From Paracoccaceae bacterium (lineage in GTDB: Bacteria; Pseudomonadota; Alphaproteobacteria; Rhodobacterales; Rhodobacteraceae): 64,000 nt of DNA. Of this stretch, positions 50,187 through 59,798 are shown in pieces (the first letter of the stretch is position 1; each line of letters opens with the position of its first letter). A model generated the notes under the pieces. That model made no database searches and was not told where the DNA came from. It saw only the letters and a list, made by a program, of their open reading frames with translations. Position numbers and translations under genes: made by a program. The stretch is from the NCBI GenBank assembly GCA_017852835.1, contig JAFMKS010000001.1, positions 62,001 to 126,000 of the forward strand, given 5' to 3'.

Positions 50187-51515
50187 TCATAAATCCACGC
50201 TTTGGGCCAGTGCATAGATTGGCGTAAGCATATAGCGGCGAAACCGCCCCAGTGGAAATTGCGTAGGAATATGTTGAAACGCCTTGGGGTTGGGGCGCGT
50301 GCCGATCCGATCCAACACCATATCGGATAATAGCGCACCTGAATAGCTGGCCATTGCGACACCATTTCCATGATAACCAAACCCTGCATAGCCCCCCGCG
50401 TATCCTGGAATTTCGCCGACATAAGGCGTTTCAGATCGGTTAAGCGCCACAAGCCCTGACCATTCATAATCAATGATTACATCACGCCACGCGGGAAACA
50501 TCTCAGCAAAATCGTGCCTGATTTTTTGACGGATCCGTTCGTTGGAACGTTTCGTGTAATGCAGTCCACCGCGCATACCAAACAGGAAACGATTGTTCGG
50601 CATCATTCGGAAATAGTGCAGCAAAAACCGACTGTCATATGCCATTTGCGCGCTGGTCCACCCTTGCGCCGTTTGTTCCTGATCCGTGATCGGACGCGTG
50701 ACGATGACGGATGACTGTACGGGCAAAAAGCGTGCGCGCATCCATGGAAACATATCCTCGGATGAATAGCCATTTGTGGCGATGATGAATTTGTTGCAGG
50801 AAACTGTCCCGTTTGGGGTTGCGATGTCGTATCCTGATGTTGTTGGCACAATGCGCAGGGCGGGTGTGTTGGCATAGATTTTGGCACCCTTTGTTCGTGC
50901 CATCTGTAACAATCCGCTGGCATATTTTTGGGGATTCAATCCAAAACCAATGGGGGTTGTGATTGCGCCATGAAATGCGCCGCCGAGCCCGTTTTGGCGA
51001 AGCTCCTGTTCGCCTAAAATATCAGCGGTGACCCCGTAGTCGCGCTGAATTTCGGCCTGAAGCGCGGGAAAATCCTGTGCGTGTTTTGGTTTGTGGGCCA
51101 AGAGAGTTTCGCCATTTGAGTGGCGATCCACATTTAAATCATGGTCGGAAATAAATTGATCAACCAGATCGACAGCGGCCTTTTCCGCTTGGCGATATAG
51201 CTGGCGTTGATCCGATCCATATAGCGTGTCCAAACGTGCGTTTGAAATTTTCCCGCCGCCCAAGCAGCAGAATCCTCCATTACGTCCCGTTGCACCGAAC
51301 ATGGGATGCTGTGCATCCATCACGGTGACATCGACACCTGCCTGTCCCAAATGATAGGCCGCGGACAAGCCCGTAAATCCAGCACCTATGACGGCAACAT
51401 CGGTTTTGTGCGATCCGTTTAATGTTGGCAATGAAACAGATGGAACTGTCGTTGACCAATAAAGGTCCCGAATAGGATCGGGACCATAAGCAGCAGTTTC
51501 ATAGACATAGCGCAT
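50187..51515 (-). CDS. FAD-dependent oxidoreductase, gamma-glutamylputrescine oxidase-like
   Basis: 442 residues, DAO fold. FAD dinucleotide motif: DVAVIGAGFTGLSAAYHLGQ (about 40-59), then GATGRNGGFC, and near the end GEIPGYAGGYAGFGYHGNGVA. PuuB-type enzymes oxidise gamma-glutamylputrescine or a related amine with release of ammonia or aldehyde. Its place just after potIHG on the same strand supports a polyamine role; glycine/sarcosine oxidase-like activity cannot be excluded. It starts one base after the potI stop. Confidence 0.82.
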   Translation of the reverse strand: MRYVYETAAYGPDPIRDLYWSTTVPSVSLPTLNGSHKTDVAVIGAGFTGLSAAYHLGQAGVDVTVMDAQHPMFGATGRNGGFCCLGGGKISNARLDTLYGSDQRQLYRQAEKAAVDLVDQFISDHDLNVDRHSNGETLLAHKPKHAQDFPALQAEIQRDYGVTADILGEQELRQNGLGGAFHGAITTPIGFGLNPQKYASGLLQMARTKGAKIYANTPALRIVPTTSGYDIATPNGTVSCNKFIIATNGYSSEDMFPWMRARFLPVQSSVIVTRPITDQEQTAQGWTSAQMAYDSRFLLHYFRMMPNNRFLFGMRGGLHYTKRSNERIRQKIRHDFAEMFPAWRDVIIDYEWSGLVALNRSETPYVGEIPGYAGGYAGFGYHGNGVAMASYSGALLSDMVLDRIGTRPNPKAFQHIPTQFPLGRFRRYMLTPIYALAQSVDL

Positions 51516-52331
51516 TTAGGAACGCACAGCTTGCTGTTCTTCTAATCGTTGGCGCACCGCAGCGCGTTTTGAAATCAGCGAGGCCGAGATCACGCCTATG
51601 GTCACGATCGCAATCATGATCGTTGACAGCGCATTGATTTCTGGACTGACCCCAAGGCGCACGGCCGAGAAAATCTTGATCGGTAGGGTCGTGGCCGACG
51701 GACCGGATGTGAAAGATGCGATCACCAAATCATCCAATGACAGCGTAAACGCCAAGAGCCATCCCGAGATGACCGCGGGCGCAATGATGGGTAATGTCAC
51801 CAGACGAAATGCCTCAAACGGGGTGGAGCCCAAATCCAATGCGGCCTCTTCCAGTGACATATCAAAGGTGGCAAGGCGCGATGACACAACTACAGACACA
51901 TAGCACATTGAAAAGGTGGTATGGGCCAAAACGATTGTCATGACGCCGCGATCCAGACCAATCCCAATAAATAGGAGGAGAAGGGATAGGCCCGTAATGA
52001 CTTCTGGCATCACAAGCGGCGCATAGATCATCCCAGAGAACAATGTCCGCCCCCAAAACCGACCTGCGCGTACAAGGACATAGGCGGCCAATGTACCCAA
52101 CACGGTGGCAAAGGTTGATGATAGCACGGCAACCTTAATCGTAACCCACGCCGCGTCCAAGAACGCCTCATTCCGCATAAGCTCGCCATACCATTTTGTG
52201 GAAAACCCAGCCCAAACCGTGACCAGTTTCGACGAGTTGAACGAATAGATCACCAAAATCACCATGGGCAGGTAAAGAAAGGCGAACCCAAGCGTCAGGG
52301 ATGTTGTGTTAAACCATGTTAGACGTCTCAT
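51516..52331 (-). CDS. potI: Putrescine ABC transporter permease PotI
   Basis: 271 residues with six membrane segments. The permease EAA-type loop EEAALDLGSTPFEAFRLVTLP (about 175-195) is typical of PotC/PotI. It forms the channel with PotH. Its ATG overlaps the potH stop by 4 bp. Function is inferred from the operon with potF and potG. Confidence 0.87.
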   Translation of the reverse strand: MRRLTWFNTTSLTLGFAFLYLPMVILVIYSFNSSKLVTVWAGFSTKWYGELMRNEAFLDAAWVTIKVAVLSSTFATVLGTLAAYVLVRAGRFWGRTLFSGMIYAPLVMPEVITGLSLLLLFIGIGLDRGVMTIVLAHTTFSMCYVSVVVSSRLATFDMSLEEAALDLGSTPFEAFRLVTLPIIAPAVISGWLLAFTLSLDDLVIASFTSGPSATTLPIKIFSAVRLGVSPEINALSTIMIAIVTIGVISASLISKRAAVRQRLEEQQAVRS

Positions 52332-53218
52332 CCCTCAGACTCCCGTTGTTTTTGTTCATTTCGTTGGAACAAGATGATTGGAATGATCAGGATCAATAAC
52401 AAGATAACGGCCACCGCAGAGGCCAAGGGCCAATCACGGTTTGAGAAGAATTCGTCCCAAAGAACCTTACCAATCATCAATGTGTTTGATCCGCCCAATA
52501 GGGATGGGATCACAAATTCGCCCAATGTTGGAATAAACACAAGGAAACAGCCCGCGATGATCCCACCGCGGGATAATGGGAATGTGACTAACCAGAATGC
52601 TTTGATACGCGAACAGCCCAAATCCTCTGCGGCCTCTAACAGGCTATCGTCCAGTTTTTCCAATGCGGAATAGATCGGTAAAATCATGAACGGCAGATAA
52701 GTATAAACGATCCCGATATAGACGGCGATGGGCGTGTTCAGAATGATCAGGGGTTCAGACGTCAACCCAAGGAACATTAAGGTTTGGTTCAAAAACCCCT
52801 CTTGTCCCAAAATGCCAATCCATGCGTAAACGCGGATCAGGAAAGATGTCCAAAATGGCAGGATCACCAACATCAAAAGCGTTGGGCGCCATTCCTCGCT
52901 TGCGCGGGTCATCGCATAGGCGATTGGATATCCAATCAGCAATGTGAAAAAGGTCGAAACCGCAGCGATTTTCAGACTGGATAGATAGGCTTTGTAATAC
53001 AAATCATCCATCATTAAGAATTCGAAATTTTCGAAATCTAATGCACCTAAAAACTTGGTAAATCCTTCCCATCCCTTGGCAAGATCCAATTGGGGCAGAT
53101 AGGGGGGAATTGATAGTGCGATATCTGACAGCGATATTTTGAAAACAATGGCGAAAGGCACCAAAAATAGGGCCAACAGCCAAAAATACGGGATCGCGAT
53201 AAGGGCAAATCTACGCAT
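52328..53218 (-). CDS. potH: Putrescine ABC transporter permease PotH
   Basis: 296 residues with six membrane segments and the loop EAAEDLGCSRIKAFWLVTFPLS (about 195-216). Starts MRRFALIAIPYFWLLALFLVPF as in PotB/PotH. The second channel subunit. Two bases separate it from the potG stop. Confidence 0.87.
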   Translation of the reverse strand: MRRFALIAIPYFWLLALFLVPFAIVFKISLSDIALSIPPYLPQLDLAKGWEGFTKFLGALDFENFEFLMMDDLYYKAYLSSLKIAAVSTFFTLLIGYPIAYAMTRASEEWRPTLLMLVILPFWTSFLIRVYAWIGILGQEGFLNQTLMFLGLTSEPLIILNTPIAVYIGIVYTYLPFMILPIYSALEKLDDSLLEAAEDLGCSRIKAFWLVTFPLSRGGIIAGCFLVFIPTLGEFVIPSLLGGSNTLMIGKVLWDEFFSNRDWPLASAVAVILLLILIIPIILFQRNEQKQRESEG

Positions 53219-53220
53219 GA

Positions 53221-54354
53221 CTACCCCTTTAACAGAACGCCAGCGGTAGCAGTAAAGCTAATCCAAACCGTGTCGTCCCATGTGATCGCGCGGCGCGAAA
53301 GACGGCGTGTATTTGCGCTTTGTGCCTTGATGATCTGACCGTTGGGCATTTCAACGTGATAGGTCGATAGGTTGCCCAAATAGGCGATGTCCAAGACCTT
53401 TCCTTGGAATGCATTTGGTGTGTCGTCAGGTTTTTCAACATTGACGGACACTTTTTCAGGTCGGATAGCGAAATGAACCTTATCGCCCTTCTCAAAGGAT
53501 GTGTCGGTGGTTCCAGTAATGTCCGATACACCTTCACCCCATGCGATTTGAACGTGTTCACCTGACGGTGTTGCGCGGCCCTCAATGATGTTCACGTCGC
53601 CGATGAAATCGGCAACATAAACGGTGTTTGGCGCCTCATAAATCCGTGCGGGGGTATCAACCTGAATCATGCGTCCTTCATCCATTACGGCGATTCTGCT
53701 GGCGACGGTCATCGCCTCTTCTTGGTCATGGGTCACGATCACAAATGTTGTGCCTGTTTTTTCCTGAATATCCATCAGTTCAAATTGGGTATCCTGACGC
53801 AATTTTTTGTCCAGCGCGCCAAGTGGTTCATCCAACAACAACAGCTTCGGCGCTTTGGCCAAGGAACGTGCAAGCGCCACGCGCTGACGTTGACCGCCTG
53901 AAATTTGGTGTGGTTTGCGTTTTGCAAATCGTTCCAATCGCGTCAGGCGCAGCATTTCATCAACGCGACTGTTTAGGGCGTCACCCTTCATCCCCTCGCG
54001 CTTTAGGCCAAAGGCGATGTTTTCCCAAACGGACAAATGTGGAAACAGCGCGTAGGATTGGAACATCATGTTTACGGCGCGTTTGTTCGGCTGGATCGGT
54101 GCGATGTCCTGACCGCTGAGTAATATTGTGCCTTCGGTAGGGGTTTCAAACCCTGCAAGCATCCGCATTAATGTGGTTTTACCACAGCCCGATGGACCCA
54201 ACAGGGCAAAAAATTCACGTTCAAAAATATCGATTGTTAAATCATCAATCGCGGTGAAATCTCCAAATCGTTTGGTCACATTTTTGAATTGGATCAGTGG
54301 TTTTTCGTCTGGATCATTCCAAGGGGCGAAAACAGGTCGAAGGGCTTCGGTCAT
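53221..54354 (-). CDS. potG: Putrescine ABC transporter ATP-binding subunit PotG
   Basis: 377 residues, the same as E. coli PotG. Walker A GPSGCGKTT (about 51-59), signature SGGQRQRVALARSL (about 148), Walker B LLLLDEPLGALD and H-loop VTHDQEEAMTV. The C-terminal TOBE-like domain ends in TATAGVLLKG. The ATG at 54354 is favoured over one eight codons earlier. It powers uptake by PotHI. A terminator-like hairpin separates it from potF. Confidence 0.93.
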   Translation of the reverse strand: MTEALRPVFAPWNDPDEKPLIQFKNVTKRFGDFTAIDDLTIDIFEREFFALLGPSGCGKTTLMRMLAGFETPTEGTILLSGQDIAPIQPNKRAVNMMFQSYALFPHLSVWENIAFGLKREGMKGDALNSRVDEMLRLTRLERFAKRKPHQISGGQRQRVALARSLAKAPKLLLLDEPLGALDKKLRQDTQFELMDIQEKTGTTFVIVTHDQEEAMTVASRIAVMDEGRMIQVDTPARIYEAPNTVYVADFIGDVNIIEGRATPSGEHVQIAWGEGVSDITGTTDTSFEKGDKVHFAIRPEKVSVNVEKPDDTPNAFQGKVLDIAYLGNLSTYHVEMPNGQIIKAQSANTRRLSRRAITWDDTVWISFTATAGVLLKG

Positions 54355-54376
54355 GGTGCATCCCAAATTTGAAAAC

Positions 54377-54412
54377 AAAAAACCCGCGCAGTTTGTGCCG
54401 CGCGGGTTTTGG
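54377..54412 (-). terminator. Hairpin between potF and potG
   Basis: Minus strand arms CCCGCGC (54406-54400) and GCGCGGG (54389-54383) with a 10-base loop, extended by A/T pairs and followed by six T. It looks like an intra-operon attenuator that would keep the binding protein more abundant than the ATPase. Confidence 0.75.
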
Positions 54413-54421
54413 AATCTTCAA

Positions 54422-55507
54422 TTAAGTGCCTGACTTAATCTTTGTCCACATGCGTGTTACGACACGCTGAACGCGTGCATCGTATGGACGTGTGGTGAAC
54501 AAATTCGCAAGCGTTGCTGCATCGGGATAAACCGCTGGATATTCAAGGATTTCTGGATCAATGAACTCCTGTGCGGCTTTGTTTCCGCTGGCATACCAAA
54601 CATAGTTTGTTGCCGCGGCAGAGTTCTGCGCATCCATGATAAAGTTCATGAATTTATGCGCTGCATCTGGGTTTGGGGCGTCCACTGGGATCGCCATTTG
54701 GTCGAACCACATTTGTGCGCCTTCTACAGGGATTGAATAATCAATTTCATTCCCATTTTCTGCCTCTGCGGCGCTATATTGCGCCTGGAACACATCGCCC
54801 GACCAACCAACGGCAACACAGATTTCGCCATTGGCCAGCGCGTTGATGTATTCTGAGCTGTGGAATTTACGGATGTATGGGCGCACAGCGGCGTAAACGG
54901 CCTCTGCTTTGGCAATTACTTCTGGATCATGGCTGTCTGGATCTTCGCCGATGTACAGCAATGCAGCTGGGATCATTTCAGATGGGGCATCAAGGAAGTG
55001 AACGCCGCAATCCGCCAATTTTTCCATGTTTGCTGGATCAAAAACCAATGACCATGAATCAAGCGGCGCATCAGCACCCAATACTTCTTCTACTTTGCCA
55101 ATGTTATAACCAATGCCGGTTGTTCCCCACATGTAGTTAACGGAGTGCTCTCCACCTGGGTCATACTGATCCGTACGCGCTTGGATTTCGTCCCACATGT
55201 TGCCTGCGTTGGGCAGCTTGGACATATCTAACTTTTGGAAAGCGCCCGCTTGGATTTGACGCTGTAGAAATGTGCCAGAGGGCACAACAACATCATAACC
55301 AGAGCCACCTGCCAGCAGTTTTGTCTCAAGCACTTCGTTGCTGTCAAAGACGTCATAAATAAGATCGATGCCTGTTTCAGCTTCGAATTTTGTTAGCAAC
55401 TCTTCGTCGATGTAATCGGACCAGTTGTAAACACGCACTTCCTCGGCAAAAGCGCTTGAGGCGATAATCGCCAAACCAGCTGTTGCTGATAAGAGATTAG
55501 TTTTCAT
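54422..55507 (-). CDS. potF: Putrescine-binding periplasmic protein PotF
   Basis: 361 residues. Sec signal peptide MKTNLLSATAGLAIIASSAFA at the start, then EEVRVYNWSDYIDEELL. PotF/PotD-type features: SGYDVVVPSG, NYMWGTTGIGYN and, near the middle, AVGWSGDVFQAQYSAAE. It captures putrescine in the periplasm and delivers it to PotHIG. The frame runs on to 55615, but the ATG at 55507 is the only one in front of the signal peptide. First gene of the operon potF-potG-potH-potI-oxidase. Confidence 0.93.
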   Translation of the reverse strand: MKTNLLSATAGLAIIASSAFAEEVRVYNWSDYIDEELLTKFEAETGIDLIYDVFDSNEVLETKLLAGGSGYDVVVPSGTFLQRQIQAGAFQKLDMSKLPNAGNMWDEIQARTDQYDPGGEHSVNYMWGTTGIGYNIGKVEEVLGADAPLDSWSLVFDPANMEKLADCGVHFLDAPSEMIPAALLYIGEDPDSHDPEVIAKAEAVYAAVRPYIRKFHSSEYINALANGEICVAVGWSGDVFQAQYSAAEAENGNEIDYSIPVEGAQMWFDQMAIPVDAPNPDAAHKFMNFIMDAQNSAAATNYVWYASGNKAAQEFIDPEILEYPAVYPDAATLANLFTTRPYDARVQRVVTRMWTKIKSGT

Positions 55508-55640
55508 GTCTCTCTCCCATTGGACCACGGGGTTTTTCCCATTGGCACATAATTTGATCAAAAATTGCGCACATGGCAACAACTTTATGTTCCCACGCGA
55601 TTGTCGCAGGCGCAAGAGAAGTCGTGTAATTTGCCGCCAG

Positions 55641-55654
55641 ATACTCTAAAGTAT
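55641..55654 (+). promoter_or_regulatory. Palindrome before the GntR gene
   Basis: Perfect inverted repeat ATACT-CTAA-AGTAT, 24 bp before the chosen start of the regulator. It is in the divergent region with potF. A self-binding operator for the GntR protein is plausible; it is an inference from symmetry and position. Confidence 0.4.
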
Positions 55655-55678
55655 ATGATAAATAAGGATTTGCAGGTA

Positions 55679-56332
55679 ATGACAAAAATGACTTCAGCAG
55701 GGCTGCCAGCACATGAAATGACCTATCGCGCACTGAAAGAGTTGCTGTTGTTTGGTGAAATTGCACCGGGTCAAGCAGTTACAATTCAAGGTTTGGTGGC
55801 CCGATTAGACGTTGGAATGACCCCTGTTCGTGAGGCGCTGCGCCGTCTGATTTCGGAAGGTGCTCTGGAATTTCAGGGAAATCGACGTGTCAGTGTGCCT
55901 GTTTTAACGCCCGAAAATCTGTCCGAATTGAAATTCGCCCGCGCGATGATCGAACGTGAATTGACGCTTAAAGCCTTTTCAAACATTGATGAAAATGGCC
56001 TAAAACAGCTTGAATCATTGGACTCCGGCCTAGATTCGGCAATTACACGCGGTGATATCGGTGCATACTTGCGGCACAATTACGAATTCCACAAAACGCT
56101 CTATTCATTTGCGGGGGCACCGATCTTAGAATCGTTAGCCGATAATCTATGGCTGCGCTACGGACCATCGCTTCGGGTTGTCTGTGGGCGGGTTGGAACG
56201 CAGAATTTAGTTGATCATCACAAACAAGCCATCGCCGCCGTACGCAATGGTCAATTTGATGAGGCTGCCGCCGCAATGTCCGCTGACGTAAACGAAGGCA
56301 TCGACTACGTAATCGCCGAATTTTCGTGCTGA
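55679..56332 (+). CDS. GntR family regulator (FCD type)
   Basis: 217 residues. A winged helix-turn-helix N-terminus (YRALKELLLFGEIAPGQ to MTPVREALRRLISEG, about 14-60) and a helical FadR-type effector domain with His-rich positions (HNYEFHKTLYSF, DHHKQAIAAV) that bind metal and a small acid. It lies divergent from potF and upstream of the aminotransferase, so it probably governs putrescine uptake and degradation. Start: ATG at 55679 after GCAGGTA; an ATG at 55655 is possible. Confidence 0.87.
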   Translation: MTKMTSAGLPAHEMTYRALKELLLFGEIAPGQAVTIQGLVARLDVGMTPVREALRRLISEGALEFQGNRRVSVPVLTPENLSELKFARAMIERELTLKAFSNIDENGLKQLESLDSGLDSAITRGDIGAYLRHNYEFHKTLYSFAGAPILESLADNLWLRYGPSLRVVCGRVGTQNLVDHHKQAIAAVRNGQFDEAAAAMSADVNEGIDYVIAEFSC

Positions 56333-56430
56333 GGATACTCGGTTTGATTCGATTGACAAAATAAAATTTGATCATATTTTGGGATCTGTCCCGCAAGTTT
56401 GCGTTTGTTCCACCAAAATGGATCGAGTTT

Positions 56431-57825
56431 ATGAACCAAATTTTTAACCACGCCCCCACCCATGAACTGCAAGCGCGCGACGCAGCGCATCATATGCACC
56501 CGTTCACAGCACAGGGGCAATTGGCAGAAAAAGGTGCGCGTGTCATCACCGCGGCGAATGGCGTTTTCGTTTACGACAGTGATGGTGAAAAAATCTTGGA
56601 CGCGATGGCGGGGCTATGGTGTGTCAATATCGGATACGGCCGAGAAGAGCTTGCCGATGTGGCGCATCGTCAAATGAAGCAGCTGCCCTACTATAATACC
56701 TTCTTTCAAACGACTCATATCCCAGCCATCGAATTGTCTGAACGCATTGCAAACCTTGCACCCGCGGATTTGAACCACGTATTCTACGCGGGTTCTGGGT
56801 CCGAGGCGAACGATACGAATATTCGCATGGTACGTCATTATTGGGCGGTGAAGGGCAAGCCGCAAAAATCAATCATCATTAGCCGCAAAAATGCCTATCA
56901 CGGGTCAACTGTTGGAGGTGGGTCGCTTGGCGGGATGAGTGCGATGCACGAACAAGGCGGCATGCCAATCCCTGACATCCATCATATCAATCAACCCAAT
57001 TGGTGGAGCGAAGGGGGCGATATGACCCCCGAAGATTTCGGTCGTGCCCGCGCTGCCGAGTTGGAAGAGGCGATCAAGCAGCTGGGCGCCGATCGTGTCG
57101 CCGCCTTTATCGCCGAACCGGTCCAAGGGGCGGGCGGCGTGATCGTTGCGCCAGACACTTATTGGCCCGAAGTCCAGCGCATCTGCGACCATTACGGTAT
57201 TTTGCTGATCGCTGATGAGGTTATTTGTGGCTTTGGCCGTACAGGAAATTGGTTTGGGTCCGAAACCCTGCACATTCGCCCCCATATCATGACAATCGCC
57301 AAAGGGCTAAGCTCGGGCTATCAGCCGATTGGTGGGTCGATTGTCTGTGATGAGGTTGCCAAAGTCATCGCTGGGGACGAATTCAATCACGGCTACACCT
57401 ATTCCAGCCACCCTGTCGCCGCAGCCGTCGCCAATGAAAACTTGCGCATTATGGAAGAAGAAAACATTGTCGGCCACGTGCGCGACACCGTCGCCCCCTA
57501 TCTGAAACAAAAATGGGAGGCGATGACAGATCACCCCATGGTTGGTGAAGCGAAAATTGTCGGCATGATGGGATCAATCGCGCTGACCCCGAACAAAGCC
57601 ACTCGCGCAGCGTTCAAATCGGATGCGGGAACGGTTGGGTATATTTGTCGCGAACGCTGTTTTGCAAACAACCTGATCATGCGTCACGTTGGGGATCGTA
57701 TGATTATTTCACCCCCTTTAATCATTTCCAACGATGAAATTGATCTGTTGATCACCCGTGCGCGGAAATCATTGGATGAGGCGATGGAAATCGTCAAAGT
57801 ACAAGGATTGTGGGAAGAAAAATAG
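56431..57825 (+). CDS. Class III aminotransferase, probable putrescine/omega-amino acid:pyruvate
   Basis: 464 residues. PLP lysine in TIAKGLSSGYQPIGG (about 290); other marks are HHMHPFTAQGQLAEKGARV, FYAGSGSEANDTNIRMVR, and ADEVICGFGRTGNWFG. This group includes putrescine--pyruvate (SpuC) and beta-alanine--pyruvate aminotransferases. The polyamine neighbours favour putrescine. The ORF starts upstream at 56368, but the ATG at 56431 gives the family start. Behind it, two palindromes (CGTTTG-N6-CAAACG at 57869-57886 and CGTTT/AAACG near 57915) may end the transcript. Confidence 0.88.
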   Translation: MNQIFNHAPTHELQARDAAHHMHPFTAQGQLAEKGARVITAANGVFVYDSDGEKILDAMAGLWCVNIGYGREELADVAHRQMKQLPYYNTFFQTTHIPAIELSERIANLAPADLNHVFYAGSGSEANDTNIRMVRHYWAVKGKPQKSIIISRKNAYHGSTVGGGSLGGMSAMHEQGGMPIPDIHHINQPNWWSEGGDMTPEDFGRARAAELEEAIKQLGADRVAAFIAEPVQGAGGVIVAPDTYWPEVQRICDHYGILLIADEVICGFGRTGNWFGSETLHIRPHIMTIAKGLSSGYQPIGGSIVCDEVAKVIAGDEFNHGYTYSSHPVAAAVANENLRIMEEENIVGHVRDTVAPYLKQKWEAMTDHPMVGEAKIVGMMGSIALTPNKATRAAFKSDAGTVGYICRERCFANNLIMRHVGDRMIISPPLIISNDEIDLLITRARKSLDEAMEIVKVQGLWEEK

Positions 57826-57971
57826 ATTTCTGCGGTCTAGGCAGTTAAGCTTCGACACTAGCCAATTACGTTTGGTTAAACAAACGCTGATCTGGTTATT
57901 TGTGCCGAAACCCGTTTACATCCTAAACGTGTAAGTTGCCCCAAACTAGTTGAAGAGGCCGACCAAAATTT

Positions 57972-58496
57972 CTATTTTTTGATCTGGTATGTCTGATCTT
58001 TGGTCGGGAACGCGCGGGATTTCACATCTTTGGCATATCCTTCAACCGCGTCCTCAATCCCCTGCAATAGGTTTCCGTATTGTTTCACGAATTTGGGCGG
58101 ATTGGGGTTTAGGCCCAGCATATCCTCTAACACCAAAATTTGACCGTCACATTCAGCGGACGCGCCAATTCCGATTGTTGGAATTTCGATTTCTTCGCTG
58201 ATTTGCGCAGCAAGGGGTTCAACCATGCCTTCCAAAACGATTGAAAATGCGCCTGCTTCTGCGACGGCTTTGGCATCGGCCTGGTGGATGGGCCATGTGT
58301 CTTCGTCCCGTCCTTGTGTTTTGAACCCACCCAGCGTGTTCGTGGATTGCGGGGTCAGGCCGATGTGGCCCATGACGGGAATGCCGCGTTCAACCAAGAA
58401 ATGGATTGTTTCGGCCATGCGGGCGCCGCCCTCTAACTTAACAGCGCCACAGTTTGTTTCTTTCATAATGCGTGCGTCAAAACGGGTACAGGCCAA
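57972..58496 (-). pseudogene. panB: panB, 5'-truncated
   Basis: The 174-residue frame matches the C-terminal two-thirds of 3-methyl-2-oxobutanoate hydroxymethyltransferase: CGAVKLEGG (active Lys), [26 protein letters not shown] and [21 protein letters not shown]. About 95-100 N-terminal residues, with the metal-binding aspartates (E. coli D45 and D84), are missing. Homology stops near 58465; upstream, in all three minus frames, there is no PanB-like sequence, and the same frame hits a stop. A TTG at 58496 is the only candidate start. Pantothenate synthesis by this gene should fail unless another panB exists. Confidence 0.78.
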
Positions 58497-58599
58497 AAAT
58501 TCGTCGAAAAACGTAAAAAGCTGGTTGCACCTTGAGCGGTTGATATGTTTACAATCGCCTCAAGAGCGGCAAAAGAACGCGGGAACAAGGGAGCCTAGT

Positions 58600-59700
58600 T
58601 TGGCCTTAGACGAAACAAACAATGCATTCGTTCGCTTTGATCGGGTGCAAAAAAGTTATGACGGTGAATCCCTCGTCGTCAAAGATCTTAATCTGGACAT
58701 TCCAAAAGGCGAGTTTCTGACAATGTTGGGGCCATCTGGCTCTGGCAAGACCACGTGTCTTATGATGCTGGCCGGTTTTGAAACCGCCACGCATGGCGAA
58801 ATTTTGTTGGATGGCGTTTCGATCAACAATATTCCACCGCATAAACGCGGGATTGGCATGGTGTTTCAAAACTATGCCCTGTTCCCGCATATGACAGTTG
58901 CGGAAAATCTGTCGTTCCCGCTGGAAGTGCGGAACATGGGTAAATCGGAGCGCGAAGCTAAAGTGAAGCGCGCGCTTGATATGGTTGAAATGGGTGATTT
59001 CGGAGGTCGCCGTCCTGCACAGCTTTCTGGCGGACAGCAGCAACGGATCGCTTTAGCGCGTGCTTTGGTTTTTGAACCCGAATTGGTTCTTATGGATGAA
59101 CCCTTGGGCGCCTTGGACAAACAACTGCGCGAAAAGATGCAGTTTGAAATTACGCGTCTTGCGCACAATTTGGGCATTACCGTTGTCTATGTCACGCATG
59201 ATCAGACAGAGGCCCTGACAATGTCGGACCGTGTTGCTGTGTTTAATGATGGTGTGATCCAACAATTGGCCAGACCAGACATGCTATACGAAAGGCCAGA
59301 TAATAGCTTTGTTGCTCAGTTCATTGGAGAAAATAACACACTAGAAGGCACAGTGAAGAGCCTGACCGACGATACCGCGGTAGTAGAGTTAGACGGTGGG
59401 CTGCAGCTTCAGTGTGAACCAATCAATGTTGATAATGTTGGGCAGCGAACGCGCGTGTCAGTGCGCCCCGAGCGAGCGGAATTGAACTTGAATAATTTAT
59501 CACAAGATGCCTGCACACTCACTGGAACGGTACAGGAATTTATTTACATGGGTGACATATTTCGTACGCGCATCAGCGTTGCAGGTTGTGACGACTTCAT
59601 CATTAAAACGCCTAACTCTCCGAACCAAAAAAGACTGTCACCAGGGCAGAACGTAAAATTTGGTCTTAACAAAAAAGATTGCAGGGCTTTAGATCCTTGA
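58600..59700 (+). CDS. Polyamine-type ABC transporter ATP-binding protein (PotA-like)
   Basis: 366 residues. Walker A GPSGSGKTT (about 45), Q-loop FQNYALFPHM, signature LSGGQQQRIALARAL, Walker B LVLMDEPLGALD, H-loop VTHDQTEALTM, then a C-terminal TOBE region. TTG at 58600 after ACAAGGGAG is the likely start because the first in-frame ATG cuts into Walker A. It heads a four-gene transporter operon. The gene lies next to truncated panB and 3' part becomes A+T-rich. Confidence 0.85.
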   Translation: MALDETNNAFVRFDRVQKSYDGESLVVKDLNLDIPKGEFLTMLGPSGSGKTTCLMMLAGFETATHGEILLDGVSINNIPPHKRGIGMVFQNYALFPHMTVAENLSFPLEVRNMGKSEREAKVKRALDMVEMGDFGGRRPAQLSGGQQQRIALARALVFEPELVLMDEPLGALDKQLREKMQFEITRLAHNLGITVVYVTHDQTEALTMSDRVAVFNDGVIQQLARPDMLYERPDNSFVAQFIGENNTLEGTVKSLTDDTAVVELDGGLQLQCEPINVDNVGQRTRVSVRPERAELNLNNLSQDACTLTGTVQEFIYMGDIFRTRISVAGCDDFIIKTPNSPNQKRLSPGQNVKFGLNKKDCRALDP

Positions 59701-59798
59701 GTTGCGTTTCTCGATATGTGGCGTAACATCAACTCGATTCCGCTGAATTCGCCCAGTCATCGGTTTCGCATAGAAATGGGCGAGCAAGGGAGACTTAA

